From assembly GCF_050433385.1 (NCBI RefSeq), contig NZ_JBNPXI010000038.1, positions 1-27,685 on the forward strand: a DNA stretch of 27,685 bases, written 5' to 3'. The notes beneath the pieces were generated by a model that saw nothing but the letters and a program-made list of their open reading frames with translations, was not told the DNA's origin and did not search any database. The position numbers and the translations under genes were made by a program. Source of the DNA: Brassicibacter mesophilus (GTDB taxonomy: Bacteria; Bacillota; Clostridia; Tissierellales; Proteiniboraceae). Below, piece by piece: positions 15,908-23,286 of the stretch (position 1 is the stretch's first letter; each line of letters opens with the position of its first letter).

Positions 15908-16819
15908 ATGGCGAAAAAGTATAATCTATATCAAATAGACTCATTTACAAAAGAAAAATTCTCAGGAAATCCAGCTGGAGTAATAACAAATGCTGATGGA
16001 TTAACTACTGATGATATGCAGAAAATAGCTAGGGAACTTAATAATTCTGAGACAGCTTTTATTTTTTCTTCAGATAGTGATGAGTATGATGTTTACATAC
16101 GTTTTTTTACTCCAATAAATGAAGTGCCAATTTGCGGACATGCTACTGTTGCTGCTCATTATGCTCGTGCTATTGAAAATAAGCTTGATAATTCAAGAGT
16201 TTATCATAAGACAGGTGTCGGAATTTTACCTGTTGATATAGTGAATGAAAATAATGATTATAAAATTGTTATGACACAAGGTGAAATTAAGTTTAGTAGT
16301 ATTATTGATGGAGTAAATAAAAAAACTCTTCTATCAGCACTTAATATAAATAACGATGACTTACTAGAAAATTTTCAGGTGCAGATTGTTACGACAGGTC
16401 ATTCTAAAGTTATGATTGGCATAAAAAGTATTGAAACTTTAAATAAAATGAAACCAAACTATGATGAACTTACAAAATTGAGTAGAATTATTAATTGCAA
16501 TGGATATTACGTTTTTACAATTAATTCTCAGGAAAGTGATATTTTAATACATGGTAGAATGTTTGCGCCTGCAATAGGCATAAATGAAGATCCTGTAACT
16601 GGAAATGCAAATGGTCCCTTAGGAGCGTATCTTGTTCATCATAATATTGTTAAGCATAATAATTCTTTATTTAAATTTAAGGCTAAGCAAGGTGAGGCTA
16701 TGAGGCGACCAGGTATTATTGAAGTTGAGGTAAAAATAGAAGATAAAGAGCCTGTACAAGTTAAAATTTCAGGAAATGCTGTAATAATATTTAAGTCTGA
16801 ATTATCATTAAAGAATTAA
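15908..16819 (+). CDS. PhzF-family isomerase/epimerase-like protein
   Basis: The 303-aa product starts at ATG 15908, directly after the strong site TTAGGAGGAAAAATC. It shows the PhzF hallmarks FSGNPAGVI (residues 17-25), LNNSETAFIF with the catalytic-type Glu, FTPINEVPICGHATVAAHYA, and the C-terminal FAPAIGINEDPVTGNANGPL with the second GNA half-motif. These proteins form two alpha/beta barrels like diaminopimelate epimerase and catalyse proton shifts on small metabolites. In pseudomonads PhzF acts in phenazine synthesis, but no other phenazine genes are present here. The divergent HxlR gene suggests stress-induced expression. Confidence 0.9.
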   Translation: MAKKYNLYQIDSFTKEKFSGNPAGVITNADGLTTDDMQKIARELNNSETAFIFSSDSDEYDVYIRFFTPINEVPICGHATVAAHYARAIENKLDNSRVYHKTGVGILPVDIVNENNDYKIVMTQGEIKFSSIIDGVNKKTLLSALNINNDDLLENFQVQIVTTGHSKVMIGIKSIETLNKMKPNYDELTKLSRIINCNGYYVFTINSQESDILIHGRMFAPAIGINEDPVTGNANGPLGAYLVHHNIVKHNNSLFKFKAKQGEAMRRPGIIEVEVKIEDKEPVQVKISGNAVIIFKSELSLKN

Positions 16820-17668
16820 AATAAGTAGGGGTTGGTTCTTTTGACTCGTTTTTTATCAAAACGAAACCGCAGTTATAGCGATAGAGGGAAAGTCGATATA
16901 AGTTAAGGCTTAACCAGCCAACTTTATCGAGTGTTGCGCTATGTCTGGCAACAATCATGGTGAAGTGTACACATAAGCAGTGAACGAAAAGTTAGCTTCA
17001 TGACTTCCAGCAAAGTTGGTAAAGTTACTTAAATGACCACTGAAAAGGCTATAATCATATAGAAATATCATTGTTTCCTGCATAGCATTTTGAAACTTCA
17101 ATTGCTACTTAGAGGGCTTGTAATTGAAAGAAATATAATAACATACTTCATATAAATCAAGCTCTCAGAAACTTAGATAGCATGTTTTCTTAAGTCTAAT
17201 AGGTTTATTTATGTTAGGCGTATTTGTAACAAGACTACAAATGTAACACAATATATTATAAGTATATATGAAAAATTAAATTTATATATTTCAGTCAAAC
17301 AAATTAGTGATTATGACGATGTTATACAAAATAGAATTTATAAAAATAGCGAGTTAACCTCAGATGTATTGTATTATTATGTATTTTCTTCAGAAAATTT
17401 AGGGTTATTAATAGATGAAGAATATGTTTTAATTTAGTCTATGATTACTTCAAAGATGGTGGATTCAGCAACGGTCTTGGTGATGATAGTAATATTTATT
17501 CCACTATTATAAGATTTTATATATATTATCTTAGCCTAAAATATAAAAATAGAAAGAAAATACGACAAATTTAGACAAAATATTGCAATTAAGTTTAGTA
17601 TAATAGAACAATGTGAAATATTTTGTTATATTCTTCTAACTAATAATTATAAAAAAGGGAGTGTTTTT
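16820..17668. other. 849-bp gap with structured DNA and a decayed frame
   Basis: The first part (16833-16945) is strongly palindromic. At 17243-17437 a 64-codon open stretch (VTQYIISIYEKLNLYISVKQ... ending in TAG) looks protein-like but lacks a start, so it may be a gene fragment; I do not recognise it. A TATAAT box at 17599-17604 precedes the next gene, without a clear -35 at standard spacing. Confidence 0.45.
16833..16943. repeat. Cluster of inverted repeats downstream of phzF
   Basis: CGTTTT/AAAACG form a hairpin at 16848-16864. A larger stem has ATAGCG (16875-16880) with CGCTAT (16937-16942). It encloses CGATATAAGTT (16894-16904) with AACTTTATCG (16920-16929) and GGCT/AGCC. The CCGCAGTTAT at 16868-16877 also occurs in inverted orientation at about 14312-14321. 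Confidence 0.45.
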
Positions 17669-18346
17669 TTGAACAAGGAAAGATTGCATGGAATAATTAT
17701 AGGAGTAGTAATAACATGTATATTAACTATTGGAGTAAATTCAACATTTGCACAAAGTATTAGTAAAACAATATCTGTTGTTTTTAATCAAATTAATATA
17801 GTGGTAGATGGTACTAAGGTTAATTCGGATAATATTTTGTATAATGGAACAACTTATGTTCCTCTAAGAACAATCTCTGAAATGTTAGATAAAGAAGTAA
17901 AGTGGGATGGAGTAACAAATACTGCAAGTATTAATAGTAAAAAGGCTAAAACTATGTCTGAACTTGAGGAAGGATTAGAATATTATACCATGATCGCAGA
18001 AAGTTATATTGAAAGTGTTAAAACAGTAAAAACATATGTAAATGAACTTTCGGAGCTTAAGGACATTTCTGATGAATTGTCTAGCACCCTAGATGCAATA
18101 TCTGAATATCAATACAAAGTATTAGATAATGTGAAACCTATTAAGGGATTTGATGAGGTGCATAGTAATTTAAGTGACGCTTTCGCTTTTCTTCAAGCCT
18201 CTATTATGGATATGCAAATAGCTGTTGATAAAGTAAAAGAAGGGGATATAGATGGTTTAAAAAAATATATGAATAGTGCTATGGAAGGCTTACAAACTTC
18301 AAGTGAGTTTTATATAAAAGCTATGGATGATTTAGAGAATAAATAG
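17669..18346 (+). CDS. Secreted stalk-domain (copper amine oxidase N-terminal type) protein
   Basis: The 225-aa product starts at TTG 17669, after AAAAGGGAGTG. Residues 1-28 form a signal peptide (charged MNKERLHG, hydrophobic IIIGVVITCILTIGV, cleavage near TFAQS). Residues about 41-91 match the copper amine oxidase N-terminal-like stalk domain: VVDGTKVNSDN, then YNGTTYVPLRTISEMLDKEV and KWDGVTNTASI. Despite the name, such domains are cell-surface modules without oxidase activity. The remaining 130 residues are helical and acidic and probably form a helical bundle. It is likely exported. The function is unknown. A terminator follows the gene. Confidence 0.8.
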   Translation: MNKERLHGIIIGVVITCILTIGVNSTFAQSISKTISVVFNQINIVVDGTKVNSDNILYNGTTYVPLRTISEMLDKEVKWDGVTNTASINSKKAKTMSELEEGLEYYTMIAESYIESVKTVKTYVNELSELKDISDELSSTLDAISEYQYKVLDNVKPIKGFDEVHSNLSDAFAFLQASIMDMQIAVDKVKEGDIDGLKKYMNSAMEGLQTSSEFYIKAMDDLENK

Positions 18347-18384
18347 ATAAAGTTTAATTCTAATTAATCTTAATAGTCAGATTA

Positions 18385-18410
18385 AGGCTAGATATATAAC
18401 TAGTCTTTTT
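18385..18410 (+). terminator. Rho-independent terminator after the stalk-domain gene
   Basis: AGGCTAG (18385-18391) pairs with CTAGTCT (18400-18406), including one G-U pair, and runs into TTTTT. Confidence 0.7.
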
Positions 18411-18589
18411 GTTGCTCAAATCAGATTAAGATAGTTTCATGTTTTTTATACGAGGTATTTAATAGTTTTGGAAGTGTTCCAAATGTTTATAAAAATGCGA
18501 TTGTAAATTAGGGTTATGAACAGGGACGATAGACTTCAGAAAAATTAACCATTCCAACTATAAAAATATCAAAATAATATAAAGAAAGA

Positions 18590-18632
18590 GTCATTAAATG
18601 TCGTTATATCATTTAGTGACTTCTTTATTTTT
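18590..18632. terminator. Strong hairpin terminator
   Basis: GTCATTAAATG (18590-18600) pairs with CATTTAGTGAC (18610-18620) with one G-U pair. A-rich and T-rich flanks follow (TTCTTTATTTTT), so it may work in both directions. Confidence 0.65.
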
Positions 18633-18713
18633 AACTCTTTTCTATAATTTATTTGTCTATATGTTATAACCCACAATAATATGGTAATAATTGCTAGTGG
18701 GAGGGATTGTCTT

Positions 18714-19448
18714 ATGAATACTGCATCTGTTAAGATATGGGATATGTATGAAGGACTAAAGAATAAATTTCTGTACCAGAATGATTTAAATTCAATTTAT
18801 ATCCTCCTAGCACTATATGACTTAGAAGAGAATATAGCCAACATATACCCAAAATATATGTGTAAAAATGAAATTAGAAGAAAGATTAAATATATTTTGA
18901 AAAATAGAGAGGATGGAGATATAATAGCACAAAATTTGAGTATAGTATTGCATGAAGACATAAATAGGCTAGAGCTATGCTTCTATTTAGAAGGATATAA
19001 GCATGGTTATGCATGTAATAAATGGGCAAATAAATTAGAAGAAAAGGCTTTGGAAGTAATTGGACTAGAGAAAATATATAACTCCTCATTTTTATTTCAT
19101 TTTGATGTTTCAAATTTACATATAGGCAATTTATATTCAAAATGTAGACGAGAAATAGAAAATGAAGAGAAAAAAGAAAAATATATTGAAAAATTAGTAT
19201 ACGCTTTCTCAAATAAGATTATTAAACGAAAAATTACTGAACTTGATAGATTTGTTAATAAGCAATTAAAGATGGATTTTGAACTATACAATATAAAAAT
19301 TAAAGAAATAGATCATAAACTTAGAGATGAAGAGGTGGATAAAATATATCATACGATAATAAACATTTTAGTAAAAAAAATGAAAAACATTTATAAGGAT
19401 GCGTTTTGGTTTGCAGTAAATGACAAAGTTCTTAAAAGATACTTATAG
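18714..19448 (+). CDS. Hypothetical helical protein
   Basis: The 244-aa product starts at ATG 18714, because GGGAGGG lies at the right distance upstream; the longer frame from ATG 18681 lacks a site. It has no signal peptide and no membrane segment. Sequence composition is rich in Lys, Ile, Glu and Tyr and predicted helical throughout, for example ENEEKKEKYIEKLVYAFSNK. I recognise no family or catalytic motif. It lies between accessory DNA and the conserved CBS-ACT/bofC/ruv block and is followed by a good promoter for the next gene, so it is its own transcription unit. A role in sporulation or regulation cannot be claimed from sequence. Confidence 0.75.
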   Translation: MNTASVKIWDMYEGLKNKFLYQNDLNSIYILLALYDLEENIANIYPKYMCKNEIRRKIKYILKNREDGDIIAQNLSIVLHEDINRLELCFYLEGYKHGYACNKWANKLEEKALEVIGLEKIYNSSFLFHFDVSNLHIGNLYSKCRREIENEEKKEKYIEKLVYAFSNKIIKRKITELDRFVNKQLKMDFELYNIKIKEIDHKLRDEEVDKIYHTIINILVKKMKNIYKDAFWFAVNDKVLKRYL

Positions 19449-19467
19449 TAATATATAATTTTGCATA

Positions 19468-19496
19468 TTGACATAAAAAAGGGGTATTTATATATT
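19468..19496 (+). promoter_or_regulatory. Sigma-A-type promoter for CBS-ACT gene
   Basis: TTGACA (19468-19473), a 17-nt spacer and TATATT (19491-19496) lie about 80 bp before the start codon. Confidence 0.6.
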
Positions 19497-19577
19497 GAAC
19501 AATTAAAGGATTTAAATGATTATTGTTGAATAAGTACATATAATACATAATATATTATGTTTGAAAGGGGGATTTTT

Positions 19578-20210
19578 ATGTACGTAAAAAACCATATGTT
19601 ACCAAAAGATAAATTAGTTATTTTAAAGGTCGAAGAAAATATTAGCGATGCACTTGACAAGCTAAGTAGAGGTAATTTCTTGTCATTACCTGTGTTTGAT
19701 GGAGACAGATTTAAGGGAATCTTAATGAAAGAAACAATATTTAGAAATTATTTTGAGGAAGGCTATACGGACAAAGAGAAGTTTTTACAACAGATTAAAG
19801 TTGGGGAACTTTGTAACAATAATGTGGAAACAATATCTGGCAATGAGCTTATTGAAAATGCATCCTATCTACTCAATGAACTGAGAACTCCTTTTTTACC
19901 AGTACTTGATGAAGATGATAAATTTATTGGAATTTTGACGCATAGCTCAATTTTTAGTGCATTTTCTGAAATATTTGGATTAAGAAATGGAACAAGGATA
20001 GCAATCAATGTTTATGATATTCCTGGACAAATAGCAAAATTGACAGAAATCATTAGAAAATCCAATGTTAATATTGCTAACTTTGCAGTAATGGATGCAA
20101 AAGTAATGGATGTGTATAAGGTAATTTTAAGAGTAGATGAGTGTAATGTAGATGACTTAATTGATAAAATCGAAAAATCTGGATTTAAAGTAACTGAGAT
20201 TAATAACTAA
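19578..20210 (+). CDS. CBS-pair and ACT domain protein
   Basis: The 210-aa product starts at ATG 19578, preceded by GAAAGGGGGAT. Two CBS repeats occupy about residues 1-125: LSRGNFLSLPVFDGDRFKGI in the first, and LRTPFLPVLDEDDKFIGILT in the second. An ACT domain follows at about 138-209: GTRIAINVYDIPGQIAKLTE to IEKSGFKVTEI. CBS pairs bind adenosine nucleotides and ACT domains bind amino acids, so this is likely a metabolic sensor, similar in layout to AcuB-like proteins. It carries no catalytic domain. It has its own promoter and ends in a compact terminator, which suggests a single-gene unit upstream of the bofC-like gene. Confidence 0.85.
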   Translation: MYVKNHMLPKDKLVILKVEENISDALDKLSRGNFLSLPVFDGDRFKGILMKETIFRNYFEEGYTDKEKFLQQIKVGELCNNNVETISGNELIENASYLLNELRTPFLPVLDEDDKFIGILTHSSIFSAFSEIFGLRNGTRIAINVYDIPGQIAKLTEIIRKSNVNIANFAVMDAKVMDVYKVILRVDECNVDDLIDKIEKSGFKVTEINN

Positions 20211-20236
20211 AACCTGCGTATTGCAGGTTTTTTTAT
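20211..20236 (+). terminator. Rho-independent terminator after CBS-ACT gene
   Basis: AACCTGC (20211-20217), the loop GTATT and GCAGGTT (20223-20229) are followed by seven T residues. Confidence 0.9.
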
Positions 20237-20322
20237 TCTTCTATGCATCTATTAGAAATACTAATGTATAATTATTAGCTTATGGGGAAAAATACATAAT
20301 TAGATAGCATAGGAGGGATATT

Positions 20323-20958
20323 ATGCGAAGAATACCAGCAATTTCAATTGTGTTTGTTTGTATTTTACTAATATCGGTAGGAATGATTATGGGGTATTTT
20401 TTTGGAATGAAAAATATTAATCAAAAACCTAACCCCCAAAATGATATAGCACAAAATAACAGTCAAACTGATATTTCGAGAAATAATGATTTAAATAGTA
20501 TTGATCCTATAGATGATTTTGAGTTAAGTCAAATAGAAGATGAGTATATAGGACCAAATACTAAGATAACATATACGACCATTTATTTAGAATGTGATCA
20601 TAGTATTGAACAGACAAAATCTCCTGAAAAAGATATGGTTAATATGAAGAAGGATCAGTTTGAAGAATATATTAATAATAATTTTCCAAATTGGAAAGTC
20701 ACTTCTTTTTCTCATGATCTAATTACAATTAATATAGAAAAGAATCATCTTTGTCCAAATCATTATGTTGTAGGAGAAAAAGATGGGAAAATTGCTATTT
20801 ATAAAATTAATGAAAATGGAGAAAGAAGATTAGATAAAATTATAGATAATTCGCATGTGTCGTTGCTCAAAGAGATAGATCAGAAGAAACTAGAGAAAGG
20901 GATTGTAGTTGATAGTATAGATGAAATATCAGAAATATTAGAAAATTTCATTAGCTAG
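20323..20958 (+). CDS. BofC C-terminal-domain protein
   Basis: The 211-aa product starts at ATG 20323 with AGGAGG upstream. It has an N-terminal membrane anchor (residues 5-27, AISIVFVCILLISVGMIMGY), a low-complexity Asn/Asp/Gln linker at about 30-70, and a BofC C-terminal-like domain with the signature CPNHYVVGEKDGKIAIYKIN (residues 145-164). A preceding ECDHSIEQ gives a second Cys-His pair. BofC in Bacillus is a forespore-secreted inhibitor that couples forespore and mother-cell signalling to SigK activation. Clostridial proteins with this domain next to ruvC are membrane-anchored and poorly characterised. It ends in a strong terminator before ruvC. Confidence 0.85.
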   Translation: MRRIPAISIVFVCILLISVGMIMGYFFGMKNINQKPNPQNDIAQNNSQTDISRNNDLNSIDPIDDFELSQIEDEYIGPNTKITYTTIYLECDHSIEQTKSPEKDMVNMKKDQFEEYINNNFPNWKVTSFSHDLITINIEKNHLCPNHYVVGEKDGKIAIYKINENGERRLDKIIDNSHVSLLKEIDQKKLEKGIVVDSIDEISEILENFIS

Positions 20959-20990
20959 ATAGATTTATTAAGGCTTATTACTAAATAATT

Positions 20991-21032
20991 AAAGTTAGGA
21001 TGAATTAACTATTTTCATCCTAACTTTGTTTA
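20991..21032 (+). terminator. Terminator between bofC-like gene and ruvC
   Basis: A perfect 13-bp stem, AAAGTTAGGATGA (20991-21003) with TCATCCTAACTTT (21015-21027), is followed by GTTTATT. It separates the two transcription units. Confidence 0.8.
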
Positions 21033-21129
21033 TTGACCGTAATTTGTGATAAAATAATTTTTTAAAGGAATTATTGAAGTTATACCGAATATATGTTTGT
21101 AACATATATAGAATTGGAGTTGATAATTC

Positions 21130-21624
21130 ATGATAATATTCGGAATAGATCCAGGGATTGCAATCGTAGGTTATGGTATTATTGAATATCAGGGAAATAA
21201 ATTTAATGTTATTGATTACGGTGCTATACTTACCGGTCCAGAGCATCCTTTTCCTAAAAGATTGAAGATGGTATATGATGAGTTAAATGAACTATTATTC
21301 AAATACAAGCCTGACGCAATTGCTATTGAAGAACTTTTTTTTAACAAAAATGCTAAAACTGCAATCAAAGTTGGACAAGCTAGAGGAGTTCAGATACTGG
21401 CAGCAATGAATAACGGAATAGATATCTATGAATATACACCTTTACAGGTAAAGCAGGGAGTAGTAGGTTACGGCAGAGCTGAAAAAAAGCAGATACAAGA
21501 AATGGTAAAACTTTTACTAAATCTCAAGAAAGTTCCTAAGCCAGATGATGTTGCAGATGCTTTAGCTGTTGCAATTTGTCATGCGCATTCAGGTAATTTT
21601 AGAGAAATGTTTAAAATGAAATAA
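21130..21624 (+). CDS. ruvC: Holliday junction endonuclease RuvC
   Basis: The 164-aa product has the full family length. RuvC is the homodimeric resolvase that cuts Holliday junctions symmetrically within the RuvABC complex. The four acidic catalytic residues are visible: Asp7 in FGIDPG, Glu67 in IAIEEL, and Asp140 and Asp143 in PDDVADALA. The DNA-binding loop region GQARGVQILAA and the YTPLQVKQGVVGYGRAEKKQ segment are conserved. It opens the operon ruvC-ruvA-ruvB-spoIID-queA-tgt-yajC, with 12 bp to ruvA. The gap before it holds AT-rich promoter-like DNA after the bofC terminator. Confidence 0.97.
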   Translation: MIIFGIDPGIAIVGYGIIEYQGNKFNVIDYGAILTGPEHPFPKRLKMVYDELNELLFKYKPDAIAIEELFFNKNAKTAIKVGQARGVQILAAMNNGIDIYEYTPLQVKQGVVGYGRAEKKQIQEMVKLLLNLKKVPKPDDVADALAVAICHAHSGNFREMFKMK

Positions 21625-21636
21625 TGGAGGGATAAC

Positions 21637-22224
21637 ATGTTTCGATATATAAAAGGAACAATTGAAGAAATAGGTGAAGATTATTTAGTATTAGAAAGCA
21701 ACGGAATAGGCTATATGATAAATACTTCAAAGAGTTCAATATTGGATATAGGAGATAAGCTAGAAGATAGGAAGATATATACACACTTAAATGTAAGAGA
21801 AGATGGTATAAGTTTGTTCGGGTTTTCAACTAAAGAAGAATTAAATATGTTTAAGCTATTGATTATGGTTTCTAAAATTGGACCTAAGGTAGCGTTAGGA
21901 GTATTATCATCTATGACGCCATTAAACATAAAATTAGCTATATTAAATGAAGATTTTAATGCTTTATCTAAAGCGCCTGGTATTGGAAAAAAGACTGCAA
22001 ATAGGATAATACTTGAATTAAAAGACAAAATCGAAGATAATATTATTATTGAACAAAGTAGATTATCTTTAGACACAAATACAGATACTGATGAAATTAT
22101 CGTAGCATTACTTGCTTTAGGATACACTAGGAATGAAGCATATAAAGCATTATCAAATATTGATATTTCTAATAAGAAAACCGAAGAGATTATTAAACTT
22201 GCACTTAAATACTTATCAAAATAA
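21637..22224 (+). CDS. ruvA: Holliday junction branch migration protein RuvA
   Basis: The 195-aa product is of normal length. RuvA forms tetramers that hold the four-way junction and load RuvB. The OB-fold N-terminal domain (residues 1-64) has MFRYIKGTIEEIGEDYLVLE and THLNVREDGISLFGF. Two helix-hairpin-helix motifs follow, VSKIGPKVALGVLS (79-92) and LSKAPGIGKKTANRIILELK (110-129). A short C-terminal domain of about 50 residues (ALLALGYTRNEAYKAL) binds RuvB. A GGAGGG site precedes the ATG. It lies between ruvC and ruvB in one operon. Confidence 0.97.
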   Translation: MFRYIKGTIEEIGEDYLVLESNGIGYMINTSKSSILDIGDKLEDRKIYTHLNVREDGISLFGFSTKEELNMFKLLIMVSKIGPKVALGVLSSMTPLNIKLAILNEDFNALSKAPGIGKKTANRIILELKDKIEDNIIIEQSRLSLDTNTDTDEIIVALLALGYTRNEAYKALSNIDISNKKTEEIIKLALKYLSK

Positions 22225-22244
22225 TTGAAAGGGAGAAGGTAATT

Positions 22245-23255
22245 ATGGAAGATATGGAAAACAGAATTGTTTCTAGACAATTGAAAGAAGAAGACGTTGA
22301 TATTGAGACATCACTTCGCCCTAAACTCATCGACGAGTACATTGGACAAGAGAAGGTTAAAGAAAAGCTAAACATTTTTATTAAAGCTGCAAAAGGACGT
22401 AATGAGCCTTTAGACCATGTATTATTATATGGTCCCCCAGGACTGGGTAAAACAACTTTAGCGAATATAATAGCAAATGAAATGGGTGTTAATATAAGAA
22501 TTACGTCAGGTCCAGCTATAGAACGTCCAGGAGACTTAGCTGCAATCTTGACTAATCTAGCGGAGAATGATGTACTATTTATTGATGAGATTCACAGATT
22601 GAATAGAAGTGTAGAGGAAGTTCTTTATCCTGCTATGGAGGATTATGCATTAGACATTATCATAGGGAAAGGGCCTAGTGCTAGATCTATTAGGCTAGAT
22701 TTGTCAAAATTTACGCTTATAGGTGCAACTACAAGAGCAGGCCTTTTAACTTCACCTTTAAGAGATAGATTTGGTGTTATTTGTAAACTGGATCTTTATG
22801 ATATTGGAAGTCTGAAAATGATAGTAAAAAGGTCTTCAAGCATTCTAGGTGTAGATATAGAAGAGGAAGGAGCTATTGAAATAGCTAAGCGTTCGAGGGG
22901 AACACCAAGATTGGCTAACAGATTACTTAAAAGAGTGAGAGATTATGCACAGGTAATGGAAAATGGTATAATTACAAAGGAAGTTGCTAATAAAGCATTG
23001 GAACTGTTAGAAATAGATGCACTTGGATTGGATAGTGTTGACAAAAAAATGATATTGACAATAATTGATAAGTTTAATGGTGGCCCGGTTGGACTTGATA
23101 CTTTAGCAGCGTCTACAGGCGAAGAAAGAAATACTATAGAGGATGTTTATGAACCTTATTTGCTTCAGTTAGGCTTTTTAAACAGAACACCTAGAGGAAG
23201 AGTATGCACTAAGCGTTGCTATGAGTATTTTGGGATAAACTATGACTGTGAATAG
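22245..23255 (+). CDS. ruvB: Holliday junction branch migration helicase RuvB
   Basis: The 336-aa product is full length. RuvB is the AAA+ motor that drives branch migration. Visible motifs are the N-terminal SLRPKLIDEYIGQEKVKEKL, Walker A GPPGLGKT (63-70), Walker B LFIDEIH (Asp114, Glu115), the sensor-1 region TLIGATTRAG, and arginine finger Arg173 in PLRDRFG. The C-terminal winged helix begins about residue 255 (LGLDSVDKKMILTIIDKFNG) and ends with TPRGRVCTKRCYEYFG. The start ATG has GGGAGAAGG upstream. spoIID follows after 31 bp in the same operon. Confidence 0.98.
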   Translation: MEDMENRIVSRQLKEEDVDIETSLRPKLIDEYIGQEKVKEKLNIFIKAAKGRNEPLDHVLLYGPPGLGKTTLANIIANEMGVNIRITSGPAIERPGDLAAILTNLAENDVLFIDEIHRLNRSVEEVLYPAMEDYALDIIIGKGPSARSIRLDLSKFTLIGATTRAGLLTSPLRDRFGVICKLDLYDIGSLKMIVKRSSSILGVDIEEEGAIEIAKRSRGTPRLANRLLKRVRDYAQVMENGIITKEVANKALELLEIDALGLDSVDKKMILTIIDKFNGGPVGLDTLAASTGEERNTIEDVYEPYLLQLGFLNRTPRGRVCTKRCYEYFGINYDCE

Positions 23256-23286
23256 AATAATAGTTAATATATAAAGGGGTGTTAGA

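Noticed and set aside
18420..18580. Frame reading GSVPNVYKNAIVN...GYEQGR...TSEKL
   Set aside because: Protein-like, but broken by stops and too short to tell from chance; no motif recognised.
18886..19212. 108-aa minus-strand ORF inside the hypothetical gene
   Set aside because: It is a Leu/Tyr-rich shadow of the + strand helical protein, which has the better start site.
21711..22280. 189-aa minus-strand ORF over ruvA
   Set aside because: It is antisense to ruvA, whose motifs are unambiguous. Low-GC antisense frames are often open and rich in Ser, Ile and Phe.
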